This document shows, one piece after another, positions 50,758 through 62,675 of a stretch of 64,000 bases of DNA (the stretch's first letter is position 1; each line of letters starts with the position of its first letter). The stretch spans positions 23,107,501-23,171,500 of the forward strand of contig NC_068556.1 in NCBI RefSeq assembly GCF_022201045.2. The letters are read 5' to 3'. The notes under the pieces were generated by a model, which ran no database searches, was not told where the DNA came from, and worked only from the letters and a program-made list of their open reading frames with translations. This stretch comes from Citrus sinensis. Lineage: Eukaryota; Streptophyta; Magnoliopsida; Sapindales; Rutaceae. The position numbers were made by a program, and so were the translations under genes.

Positions 50758-52058
50758 TTAGCACTTCACCTCCTTCAATGCATCAGCCATATACAAAAAT
50801 GTTGGGTCGGTCGCACCTTCCTTGTAGTAAGCAAAGACAAGACAGCCATCATCATGCATGCTCTCCCCAACAAAGCTGTCATGAACACACAAGCAAACAT
50901 CAATAAAATACTTCATATTTTATGAATTCATCAAGACACAACAGAATATAAAGAGGCACTTACAATTGAAGGTCACTGAGCTTCGAGAGCAAGAACTTGG
51001 TCGCTCCCTCAATATTCTTCTTAAATATCTCCTGCCTCTCCTCACTCAGCTTGGGCGTCAGCAACTTGATGAATCTCTTCATGTATGTTACAAACGGCTT
51101 CTTGTCAAAAGCGGGTTGCTCCTGTACAAATAAATAATATATTTGTCATTGTCTTTCATCTTAGAAAAACTATAACAGCTCAAAAACACAAACCATAAAT
51201 AACTGTAGATGCCGCGACAAACCTGTAGCCTGAATGTGTCGACAATGTCAACCACCTTCACGGCTTGGTCATCAACACCCTCATCCTCATCAGCTCCTTC
51301 GGCAGAAGGATTTGCACCAATGTCAACATCAACGGCTCCTTGTACAACCCACTGAAGGGGCAATTTAAAAAAAAAAATGAATCCTCTCAATATTTATAAA
51401 AATCATCAAAAAAAACCCTATTCATAAATAGCAAAAACAACAGACAGAGAGACGCATGTAGGATAGGAAATTGGAATTATTATGAACTCAAGAAACTAAC
51501 CTTTCCCTCAACTTCCCACAGAATCCCATTCTCAATTTCCTTGTAGGGAAAAGAATCGGAGAGAAGCTCATCACCTAAACAACCCATCGACATAAGTTAA
51601 CAACGTGCTCTTTATTCAAACATGTACAGAATTCCATTCAATAGATATATCTCATATATCAATCATATCAAGTTAAAGTAATGACAAGGCTATGAGATCG
51701 GTAGCTGATATGCAAAATTAATCAACCAACAATTCAACGAATCGGTTACTTAACTATCTAGATCTCTCGTCTAATTACAAAAGCATAAATATTATAAACA
51801 AATTAAATAACAAACACGAGTAGTTTAATCAATTATAGATCTAATTCGGATCTCAAAGCAAGCGCTAATTTACAACATAATAACAAAAATAATCAATACC
51901 ATCACAGATCTGATCAAATTACGAGCCTATACAGCAGAAGAACGATGCTAATTCAAGTCAAAATCGAGTCAAAACAGTAAGAGCAGGCGAATTAAAAAGT
52001 AACAGAGAAGGTTATGAGAAGAAGAGTTACCGGTGAGGAGATCTTGATAGACCAACAT
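50758..52058 (-). CDS. TCTP: Translationally controlled tumour protein homologue
   Basis: Five exons on the minus strand: 52058-52031, 51574-51501, 51351-51223, 51121-50964 and 50875-50758, giving 168 residues, the usual plant length. TCTP is a small, abundant cytosolic protein that promotes cell proliferation and growth, linked to TOR signalling in plants and animals. Seen here: [20 protein letters not shown] at the start; the first family signature IGANPSAEG; the acidic loop [11 protein letters not shown]; the helical hairpin [17 protein letters not shown]; and the second signature [20 protein letters not shown], ending ALKEVKC. All regions are intact. It is convergent with the USP gene. 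Confidence 0.97.
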
Positions 52059-52112
52059 GATTGCAGTCTCTCTCGCGAACACAAAAAAGAAAAATAATCA
52101 ACGGAGAAAACT

Positions 52113-52135
52113 GGAGAGAGAGAGAGAGAGAGAGA
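52113..52135 (-). repeat. (CT)n tract in the TCTP leader
   Basis: Eleven to twelve GA units on the plus strand, read as CT on the TCTP-coding strand, between the TATA-like box and the start codon. Animal TCTP mRNAs begin with a pyrimidine tract that controls translation; a similar role here is only a suggestion. Confidence 0.7.
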
Positions 52136-52189
52136 CGCAGCGGTGAGAGAGCGAGAGCGAGAGGGAATTATGTAAGAGCGCACTGTGAA

Positions 52190-52196
52190 CTTATAT
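52190..52196 (-). promoter_or_regulatory. TATA-like box of TCTP
   Basis: ATATAAG on the minus strand, about 135 bases upstream of the TCTP start codon, ahead of the CT-rich leader. Confidence 0.55.
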
Positions 52197-52235
52197 CGGC
52201 GAGGGTTTTGCTGCAAGTTTCAGGAAATCTCACCT

Positions 52236-52247
52236 CACGTGACGTAA
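52236..52247. promoter_or_regulatory. Composite G-box / TGACGT site upstream of TCTP
   Basis: CACGTGACGTAA joins a G-box (CACGTG, 52236-52241) to an overlapping TGACGT (52240-52245), about 40 bases upstream of the TATA-like box. Both are bZIP-type cores. Role inferred. Confidence 0.5.
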
Positions 52248-52259
52248 ATACTTAAGTTA

Positions 52260-54679
52260 CGGAATTAGAGCTTCAGTTTGACTTTAATTACTAATAAGTC
52301 CTATTTCTGTTCGGCTGTAAAAAGGGGCTGAATCATCAATGGCGGTGTCCGGTATCACAATGGACTAAGTTTTTTATTTACTTGGTATGTTTGGGTTCTT
52401 TAATGGGCTATGCTAAGTTCACCCCATCAATTTTCTAATAAATGTCGCGCACGTATGCTTTTTTTAATACTTAGTTTACCACTAAGATATTGAGCATTCC
52501 CTCCGTATACTGTACTACATAGATAAATAAAAGTTCAACTATTATACGGTTATATGATTTTCAATCCACAAATTTTATTCATTGAAGTAATTAGTTATCA
52601 ATTGGTTGAGATTATAGTTTTAGTAGCTCTTTTTTGGCTGCCACCAATGCTCAAATCATAAGAGAGGCAGGGACTAAAAGATTGACTTAGACTTCATCCA
52701 TCTCTAATATTTAGAAATAAATTAAATAAAATATATCTCATAAATGACAATTATTGATTAATGGCAGGTAAATTTTGAACTTAAATTTATAAGTATAATA
52801 TTAACTTACAAATAATAAATGATTATCTAAGTGTATTTAAATCTACAAACGCTTGTTTCTCTTCTATTATTTGGATTACAATGATTTATGACCTTGTGAA
52901 CCATAAAAGGAAGGTGATTTAAATACAGAGAAGATTTGGTAATGGAGCTGATACATTGCATTATATAGGCTGCCAGTGAAATTGTATTATTAAAAAAAAA
53001 TTGTTGAGGTGAGTTGTGTTGCAATACATTGACCTCACATTACCCAACAAGCTTACCAATCCCGATTGGGTAACAATAACTTGGGCTCCCAACTTTTACT
53101 ATCTCTCAAGTAACATAATAGTTTTCACATATGTATTGAATAGGTCCCTAACCCTACAAAAATGAATTATATGAAGGTAGAAGGATATTTGCACCTCAAA
53201 GTTTGGGAAAATAATTACAAATATCCTAAGTTTTTTTTTTAAAGATATCAAGATTCATTTTTGTCCACAATACCCTTTGGCTATAGAATTCTAATTAACA
53301 CAAATTTAATATAAATAATAAAATCTATCTAGTAGACTAATAATGTTAAATTATTTTTCACATTTAAAATTATATTAAAATTTAAAATTATTATATTTAT
53401 TTTAATAATATATTTATGATATTATAAAGATTTTAAATAAATCTTTGGGTTAAATAGATTTTATAATTAAAAAATCCCTATTAATAATATTAAAATTATC
53501 TTTTACATTATATTCAAAATAATTTTAATTTATTTATTTTAATATTATCGTTTCTATCTATTATAAAAAATTACTTTAATATAATAAAATAATTCTAATA
53601 GATTGAAAAATATAAAAATATTTTTAAATATTAAATTTTTTAAATGGATATATTATTACATTTATTTTAATGCCATATTTTCATTTATTATAAAATTTTA
53701 GTGTTATTTTTTTCGAGATTTATAGAGTGAGCTTAAGGATATTATGGAAAAAAAAGAGTTTTGGTGTCCCTTAATAAAAATTTGGAAGTCTTTTTGACTA
53801 TTTCCCTAAACCTTCGGGTGTAGTTAAACCTTGTGGGTGTAGTTTATATATATATATATATATATGAATAATATTGCACTATCTAAATAATATTTTATTA
53901 TTTTCAACTCAAGTTCTAAAATGACCTTCATACTAAATATTCAACTTCATAATTAATAAAGTTACAAATTAGTTCATAAATATATATAATAATGAATATT
54001 ATCTCATTTGAGACGAATGATTGCATGGGATTGGGTAAGCAAATAACCTTTGGTTTGGTTTAATTTTTTAGTTTACACACACATAAATTTTGAAGATTTA
54101 AATCAAAATCAATAAGTTTAGAAAATTGAGTCAAACTAACATCACTCTTCAATTTCTCCTGACTTGATTCAATTCAAGCAAAAGGTATATTTTAATGTGG
54201 TGATTCCACTCATGAAGTTTAGTATTATTAATAATATAAAGGGTAATTCGGTCACTCAAAAGGATTTATCGGGTTTTTAGACCTATTTGACATATAATAA
54301 AACGGTATGTGCACTCTCGACAATTTTTGTCAAAACAGGGACTTTCAAGCTATTATCCGGTTAATCGAAGTGAAATTGCATTCTCACACAACCCTTCACA
54401 CAGAACTCGTTCAAGAATGTCCCAATCAATACAAAAAAGAGGTCCACGTGTTTATTTTATATTGGGCCATAATTCTCAATAACATGAACTCGAGCATAGA
54501 AAGTCGAAAAAAATTGAAATAAGCATGAGCGGAGTTTCCGACTATCAAATTTAGGAAAACTCCAGTTATGGAAGAACAGGTGCCAACGCAGAGTGACATG
54601 CGCAATATTTTGTTCTTTTCTGCGAAAATTAAGATTCAGGTCCACCATGTAATCTTATTCTTTTTTCCATTTTTTGTTC
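52260..54679. other. Intergenic region between TCTP and the RING gene
   Basis: Very AT-rich. It contains a MITE candidate (53192-53820) and a TA microsatellite at about 53844-53865. No gene is supported. Confidence 0.5.
53192..53820. mobile_element. 629-bp MITE-like element with about 35-bp inverted ends
   Basis: The left end CACCTCAAAGTTTGGGAAAA and the inverted right end CACCCGAAGGTTTAGGGAAA match at about 17 of the first 23 positions. The similarity then continues more loosely. The inside is extremely AT-rich with no coding capacity. Flanking target duplications are not evident. Confidence 0.5.
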
Positions 54680-54721
54680 TTTTTTCACTTCATAACCGTC
54701 TTTTTTCACTTCATAACCGTC
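54680..54721 (+). repeat. Perfect 21-bp tandem duplication in the RING gene leader
   Basis: The unit (T6 then cacttcataaccgtc) occurs twice in a row, at 54680-54700 and 54701-54721, ending about 57 bases before the start codon. Each unit carries a MYB-type core (CGGTTA on the reverse strand). Confidence 0.85.
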
Positions 54722-54777
54722 CAGTTTCAGTTCAAGAGTGAAAGAAAAGCAAGAGTGTTTGTTTTTGATTTATTGTT

Positions 54778-57700
54778 ATGGTTGACGAAGCAGCTGCAGC
54801 TACCCTTTGCTCCATTTGCTGGGAGGAGGCATCTGAGACCTGTGGCCGCTCCATCGTCAGGCTCCAGTGCTCTCACTTGTTTCATCTGGGTAAGCAAAAA
54901 GTTGACGAGAGAATTAATTTATTATTATTATGCTGCATATTGTGATATTAATTTCCAAATTTTAAATTTCGTGTTAAAGTTTTTCTCTACGTGTTTCAAA
55001 TTTTTAGTTGGATGTTTCGAGTCCATGACGGTGTTTGCAGGCATGTAGAATAGACAATTTCATGCGTACTTTTCATATAGCTGTAAACTAAAAATGTGAA
55101 TTTTTGAACTATGATGTACACCTGCAGCGTTGTGATATGTCAAAATGTGATGAGAAAGTTTCTTACATGTAGATGTTGTTTGGGTGTTTGATGTTTGTTT
55201 ACATGTTTTTAGGTGTGAAACAGTGTAAGAAATTTTAATTTTTAACAATATTGGTATTTGGTGATTGTCTGTTATTTTGACTTTTGAATAGCTATGAATT
55301 AAACCTTGGTCAATTCATAGCAGTCCATCATTTAGCAATAATCTATGAATTAGATTATGATTATTTGTTTTTATTAAAAAGTTTTTGTTTTAATTTGTTT
55401 GGATACAGAAGCTGTGCCATTGTTGGTGTCGTTCTTTTATTTTTATTTTTGTCTTTCTAAATCTATTTGTGAATTGTGATTGTGGTGATATTTGAGTGCA
55501 AAACTTGTTTGTTCAAACTTCAAAGGGGTTCTTGATCTATGAACACGTTGAAATTTTGACTATTTTGGGCTGTTTAAGTTTGCTGTTTTGTGTATTTAAG
55601 GCATATATGAATTGACTGCTTTTAAAACTGGAACTAAATTATGATGAAACTATATCTCTTTGCTGCCAATTGGTTCTTGAGTGTGCTTTGCTTACCTTTA
55701 TGTTTTGGCTCTAACCCAGTTGTATGCTTTAAATTTTTTTAAAAGCATGATACAGTTTGAAGGTAATTGTGCTGCTTCCACCTGTATCAATTACTCTAGC
55801 TAGCATGTAGAATTTTTTGTTCCTTCTAAGGTTATGTTTTTTGATTTTCAGATTGCATTGGTTCTGCATTTAATGTAACGGGAATCATGCAATGCCCTAA
55901 TTGTCGAGAAGTTGAAAATGGTGTGTGGATGCGTTTTGAGATCAATGACAATGATGAGATCACTGATGAGGATGAGTGGCCTGATGATAACTTGCCAGAT
56001 ATGGTAAACCAAGAGTTTTATGGATTTCCATATATAATTTTTTATCAGTATATTTTTGTTTCCTGTAAATTTTAAATTGCATCTGCAATATAGTATTTTC
56101 CTGTGTTGGCCTTCATCTAATGGAAGCAATAATTCAGTTAGAACATGTTGAGCAGTATTTGCATGCAAAACTTGTTTTGATCCATAAATATTATTTTGGA
56201 TTTCTGCTTGACATTTCCTTCGTGGATGTAATAATTTACAATATCAATTTAATTTCTTTAACTGATTGAGGATATGCCAGTTGGTACATCTTGAATTTTT
56301 CATCTTTCTTTAACGAAAGAAAGTTATGTTTTATTGTGGTCACTGATAGGGTGAGACACTATGGATTATCTATTTAATAATAGTTTTCGATGATTTTAGA
56401 ATTTATATAGTCCCTATTTTCTGCTTGAATGGTTAGATCAGGGGTTGGGATGAGCAAATCTCATTGATTTACAAGTATATTGATGTTTTTATGTAGAAAC
56501 AAATTGATGGCTGAACTAAAAAATGACCAAACCTAGGAGCGGTGCGCTTTATTCAACAGATAAAACATGTGAAGGGAAAATGTTTGAAGTTTTCCTTGTC
56601 AATGTCATTCCAGTCTAAAGATACTATTTTTTACTTGATACACAAACTGTCAGTATACCCGGTGTTACACTTCATGGCATAATATATCTTATACATGTAT
56701 GTTTTACATGTTGGGTACTACATTGTGTTGGAAAAGATTATGCGATGTGACCATAAATCTAGTTGAGTTCTTCAAGGTTCATAAACCCAAGCTTACTCTT
56801 CGCCTAACTAACATGTGCTGGTATGCCCTTTGCTTGGCTTGGTGATTCTGTTACTCAATCCATCTCATGCATTATGTGATGCCTGTTTGGGAACATGGCA
56901 GCTATAAAGAATAGCTTTTGATATTATGGAGGATGCATGTTTGGGAACATGGCAACTATAAAGAATAGCTTTAGATATTATGTAGGATTATTAGTAAAAT
57001 CAAGTTATAGAGGTAAGATTATCAGTGGAAGCATGATGAATTAACAATTGGATCTTTTAAGTTGTAAATCAATTTCATAGACTGTAAGTTGTTCGCAAGG
57101 TTATATCATGATATTGGGAGAATCAAATAACATGTGTTTGCACAATGATAATATGGTAGGTGTTTTTTACTTGCTCCTTGCCTTATTGACTAAAGTTCAT
57201 TATAAGGACATTACTCTTCTATAGTTGAAGAGCTTAGTTGTCAATGCTAGAGTTTGGATAGTATTAATTGGATTTGATGATTATTTTAAACTATGCAAAA
57301 TTGATGACAAGTCAAGCTGATTATATCCTGAAGCGATGTTAAGGTGTTGATTTATTTGGCAAGTCCAATTAACGAAATGATTCCCATGGTGTGGGCCACA
57401 CGTTCAAGTGGATTGAATAGACAGAGAATAGGTAGTTGCTTGTTGTTGTCAATTCCCCCCCTTTAAGCCTTGGATTGGCTTTCTCAAGATAGGTTTGAAA
57501 GAGATTAATCAAGTTGAAAGAGAGAAAGGAAATGAGGTTTTGAGTCAGCCACTTCTTATCAATAGTAGGGTAGCCCACTGCAAAAAACCTTTCCTAACCA
57601 AGCAGAAGTGTGATAGTGTGTCAGAAATACCTTTTCATCCGTAGGCCAAAAGGCATAGAGCTGGTTGAATTAGAGAATCAAAGGTTGTCCTCGCTCTGCG

Positions 57701-60700
57701 TTTCATCTTTCTTTTTCTTTCAAGTGACTATCATTGAGTCAACCCAACCCTTATACCATATCTCAACTTGAAGTAAAGGAAAGGCCAAGCACTTATTCAT
57801 GAAATCACTCGACTTTTCCTATATTTAATATTTCTATTTTATTTATTCCACATTAATATTCAAGAGAATTCTTCTATCATTAAGTCTTAACTTTCATGTG
57901 GCCCTACTTTTATTAGCAAATTCAAAGCTATGGAACTTGGACTCGGATTCATTTCGCAATCTGTTAAATAGATACAATAATTTAAGAAATTACTTCAAAT
58001 GTTCTTACCCATATTGAGGAAACACAAATCAACAAGTGATGCAATCACCTTTGTTTTATTGAATTGTGAAGGATGGAAATTTAGTTAGTATTATCGAAGG
58101 GAGAACCACATACTTAATATGATGAACGAGAATCTCGTTCTTAACATGAGCTTCCATTATTAAGATTATTCAAGAGATTTTGCCATGATTAAGCATTGAT
58201 TTCACTTACCCTAGATTATCAGTAGACAAAGCAGACAGAGAACCACGGAACGTGAGATCTGATTCATTTGGCAAGCTTTTAAATAGGCATCATAATTTAA
58301 GAAATTACTTCAAGCACGACCGTTCTTACCTATTTTGAGGAAACATAGATAGCACTTTTGGTCTATTGAATTGTGAAGTGTCAACAAATTTTATTTTATT
58401 TTATTTTTTTGTATTGAATCTTGTACTCTTCTATGGGTAGTGTTGAAGAGATTTCTTCCACCATTAAGCTTGGACTTTCGGATACCCTAGTTTATTAGCA
58501 TACTCAAAGCTATGGAACATAGTTGTTGATTCATTTGGCATGCTCTTCAATGAATACCATAAATACGGCCGCTTCTACTCATTTTGGCAGAAACGTAGAT
58601 CACCAAGTAACTAGCTTCAGTTAATGTGAAGCCCAAAGATCATTATTGTTGAACAAGAATAAATCTTTTACTTAATATGAGCTTTCATCATAATGTTGAA
58701 GAGATTTCTTCAATCATTGTGCCTCGACTCCAAAGAGCCTTAGTTTGATAGTAGGCCCAAAGTTTTGGAACTTAGTTAAAGGTCTTTTGTCGAAATGGAG
58801 CAGGCTTACTGTATCTTTTTACACCTATGCCTCGTAACTTCTGCTCACTTTGACTTCTCTTTCATTTCATATGTGTTTATGAAAGAAATCTCATAAATGA
58901 TAAGAGCTTCCATTAGTAATGTGGAAAGATTTCTTATAACGTTAAATCCTGGGCTTCACATACTCTACTTTTTGTCTTTAGCTTGTATTTATTTGTATTG
59001 ATAAAATAACACAAATATAGTGAGTGATATTTCCTGCATTATGGTGAACGAAACCATACCATGGCACTGCATTGTCAATCCAATGCTTAAACTTCATTCA
59101 CGAGGTGCTAGATGGTCTTGTCAGATACTCAAGTATGTGCCATATAGTGGCCGATGATGCTCACAAGAGCAATCTTGGTTGTTACGATTATAATTATGAC
59201 ATAAAACCAAGTTTTAAGCAATATGATTTCTTGGAAAAGCTTCTTAGAGAAAGCTTGACTACTAGAGCCTTCGACGTCAAAATGAATGTCCATGCATATG
59301 GGAAAAAATTACTTTAATCTAGTCATAAAATGCATGTATGGGGTTCCTTCGACATTCCTTAAATGTCTCTAGGTTCAACTCATCTTAGTGAATTCTTATT
59401 CGCAACTAAACACAATCATACTTGAATTTAACAAAAACATTCTTTTTTACTTTTTCACTTTTTCTTGGTCGTGCATTTTTCTTAACATTGGTGAAAGATT
59501 TATCTTAGATACATTGTTGGATTAATCATTGTTATCGATCAATGATATTGATTAAGTATGTTAGGATTATTTGTATCATTATGATTAACTTTGTATATTT
59601 ACCTTTTTGGTTTAGCTAGAAAAAGAAGAAGTATCATTTGATCATGTTTTGTAAGGCTTGATAGATTATCTTTTTGATGCATATTAGTCCAATTTCTTTG
59701 TACTAATAAATACTCTTCCTGATTCTCTAACTATAATTGAGCGTTATCATTATTATTTTCTTCATAAAAGCTACTGTAGGAGATCACCATGAAACATTAC
59801 TCATCGAGATTTTGTGAGGTTTTATTTGAGCAAGAAACTCTGAGCATTGATTAGAAAGTGACTTGTCTTTAGTAGATCACTTTCAGACCGTCCCCCCTTC
59901 AGCTCAGTTGCACCTGATCTGAACACTATACCTTCATTAAGAGATAACTGATTCTAGCCAAACCTCTTGATCATATCCATACCCTTACCTCATTTTATTA
60001 CTGAGTGATCATTTAGGGCCTCCTATCTCCATCTTGCTACGTAATTATTTAGGGTTGTCTCTGGTGATCAGACTTTATCCCTCTTGATCATGAGGTTATT
60101 CTCTTGATGTCAAAATTTACCCAAAAAAATAAAAATAAAACATTTATTATGTGATTATTGTGGCTTTATATATTTCCTCATTCTGCTATAGGTATCAAAG
60201 TGCTACTATACTACTGTATGTCACTTTCACAGATCTACTATATTTATTTGCAAGACTTTCTCCCAAGATATACTGCTGTTTTTAATAACATATAAGATAT
60301 CTCTTTCCCCCTTTCTCTTTCTTGATATATATCTAATTCTTTGTGTGCGTGAATGAAGAGGTATATGTGTCATTGTTTGTGCCTTTGACTGATAATTGGT
60401 GTTTGCTTTTTGTTTCTCATGGTGTGATTTTGTTTACAGATACCTCAGCAATGTGTTGGAAATAATAACTGGGGTCCTGATTTTCAACGGTAAGCATATT
60501 ATGTCATCTATGAATCACTGATGCCCCGATCCTGGACCCTCATACCATGTTTGTTATGGCTCCTCTGTCTCAATTGTGTTTTTTTTTTCTTTTTTGGGAA
60601 TCTTGCAGGGTAACAGAGTTTCCATTACTGGGCCGTAAGTTGTTGGGATCTTTTTCTTTTCCGCTATGCTGGTGATCATGAAATTGGATGGTTCACTTGT

Positions 60701-61783
60701 TATGACACTGTAATAAACATTTACTTTCTGTCGATGCAGATCGTGATTGTCCCATTTTTACTGCCAATCATCACCTGTATGGTCCACCCATGATCAGTGA
60801 GATTTCTACTTCTCGAGTTATCTTTCATGGTCACGAACCAATCCATCGAGCTGTTTTCACTCCAATGTGTGGCAATTTTATTGGTGCCAACCAGCCTTTT
60901 GTTGCATCAGCTGCTCAGAGAGCTGCCCAGTATGGTGCTGGTGGTCTGCGAAATTTTGTGTCCGTTGGTCATAGGGCTATTCTTCAACCCAGGTAAGTTT
61001 CACTAGATTCTGTACAACCTTGCAAGTAAAATTTGGAAATTGCCATTAAACTGATCCACCAAGTTCCTGATGGTGATATTTAATTCCATTTTTATATCAG
61101 ACATTCAGACTGTTATTCCCTGATTTTTATGTTAACCGAAAATGTAAAATAATGGAAGTTTAACTGCTTTGATCATGCTTGACATTGGTTTTTAATGCCC
61201 TTATCCTTAACTAGTATTAGACTATAAGGTATTCAATCTTCTGATAATCTCTATGGAGGTCCATATAAAAATGAAAAATTCCTCCATTTGTAAAAATCTG
61301 CAGTATGCCTTTCCTTCAATGTTTCTTTTCATGTCTTATTGCATCCTTGCATACACCTTATCTATTTAATCTTGGTGTTGTAGTTCTGCTGATTCTTCAC
61401 TTGGTTTTCCAGTAATAGCATAAATAATCAATTATAATGATTTATTGATGCATGCAATTTATTGCCCAAGTAATTCAATCACCTAGAGTCGTGGTAACTT
61501 TTCATCTGGCAGGAGGAGATCTAATGGCTTGTTGGGCTGGCTTCCAGCAGAGCACGTACCATCACCACCACTTCAGGTTGTTCACCATGTGCCTGCCTCG
61601 ACTTCAACCATTCATAATTACCATGCAGCAGCAGTTCATGGTGATTCTTTCTTGAGTTTTTCCATTCAGAACAACCAGGAGCCAGAGGCAGCAAATCTGG
61701 TCCATTGCCATTATGAGGAAGAAATTGCACCTTTCCAAATTTTCCCAGATGACGTGGGTCCTCTTTGGGCTCCTCATAATTAG
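54778..61783 (+). CDS. RING-H2 E3 ubiquitin ligase, RFI2-like
   Basis: Six exons: 54778-54889, 55852-56003, 60440-60489, 60609-60634, 60740-60992 and 61513-61783, giving 287 residues in frame. The RING domain is at residues 11-55 with C11, C14, C31, H33, H36, C39, C52 and C55, the C3H2C3 pattern. The context LQCSHLFHLDCIGSAFN and QCPNCR resembles Arabidopsis RFI2 and its relatives. RING-H2 proteins recruit a ubiquitin-charged E2; RFI2 acts in red/far-red light and flowering responses, but orthology is not shown. After the RING comes an acidic patch (EINDNDEITDEDEWPDDN), then FPLLGHRDCPIFTANHHLYG and a His/Gln-rich C terminus ending DDVGPLWAPHN. A 4.4-kb intron (56004-60439) separates exons 2 and 3 and carries repeats. 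Substrate unknown. Confidence 0.87.
56884..56991. repeat. 54-bp tandem duplication in RING gene intron
   Basis: Two adjacent units, 56884-56937 and 56938-56991, share tgtttgggaacatggc then ctataaagaatagctttngatattatg with few differences. Confidence 0.85.
57866..58980. repeat. Diverged tandem array, four to five units of about 240-300 bp
   Basis: Units begin near 57866, 58170, 58448, 58688 and 58924. Each starts with a form of agagatttcttcnaccattaag, then ccctagtttattagcanactcaaagctatggaac, then gattcatttggcaagct. The better-preserved units go on through aatttaagaaattacttcaa, ttttgaggaaacatagat and attgaattgtgaag. The units have drifted in length and sequence. The array lies wholly inside the large intron of the RING gene. 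Confidence 0.7.
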
Positions 61784-62584
61784 GTGCCTGGCATATCATG
61801 CAGCTGGCTGAAAATCATGCAGTATAAGCATGTTTTTAATATTCCATGAAACCAAACTATATCCTTCAATAATTGAACCCGCAGGCTGAGGTGCTTGAAT
61901 AATTGAACAGCAGCTGCAAAAACATTGCTATTTTGCTTGATATAATGAGGGCCTGGAGTTTGTTTTTGGCTCTGGCAAACTGGGACCATTTATCAGTTGC
62001 ATTTATGACTTTGTGATTAATTTGGTTTATGCACAAGCTCTCTAAACTTATTAGATAAATTTGATCTTTGCTTGAGGGTGTGTTTAATTTTTATTTTTCT
62101 GGAAAATCTGCTGCCTGGCTAGCAATAGCTGGATTCTCGGATGAAATAGTTGAATTTGACACATAGATTTGTGTGTGGATCTCATACTACTTGGGGAGAT
62201 TCAGTTCTTTGATCATTTTCTTTATTTTACAGGTCGTGAATAGACACTGTGGCAGCAGCTGCCAGTGTGGTTTTCTAAAATACCCAAGAGAACCTCCATC
62301 AGTAATTTCTGTTAGTAATCCCCTGTTGCTTGCTCGGTAGCTACTTGCTAGACTACCAATCTCCTCGAGGAGATCTAAAAGTTCCGATGGTGTCAACTTT
62401 CAGGGTGGACCGAATGTAAAAGGATAGTAGTGGAGGGGTCTAGTTGGATAGTCCTGAAATATTGGGTTCAATTTGTCAAATTTTCGATACTTGGGGTCGG
62501 GGAATACGCCTGTCCCTTGACCCCAAGTCACTTTTTAAGTACGGCGGCGTTTTTGGTCTTCAGATAGTCAAAATCCACCGTTTA
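61784..62584. other. RING gene 3' flank and CAP-D3 upstream region
   Basis: No additional gene is supported. The left part should hold the RING gene 3' untranslated region, the right part the CAP-D3 promoter. Confidence 0.55.
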
Positions 62585-62593
62585 GGCGGGAAA
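62585..62593 (-). promoter_or_regulatory. E2F-type site upstream of CAP-D3
   Basis: TTTCCCGCC on the minus strand is a canonical E2F site, 83 bases upstream of the CAP-D3 start codon. E2F drives S-phase and chromosome genes in plants, which fits the target. Binding is inferred. Confidence 0.6.
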
Positions 62594-62675
62594 ACCCAAA
62601 ATTCGAAACATTTTGTTAATAGCAGAATCCCCAGTCTCCCAACCAGTTTGCCAAATCCAAACAACACCCACAACA

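Noticed and set aside
59072-59317. 81-residue open frame in the large RING-gene intron
   Set aside because: No recognised family, no clear splice sites around it, and its neighbourhood is repeat-derived. It is noted only as part of the intron.
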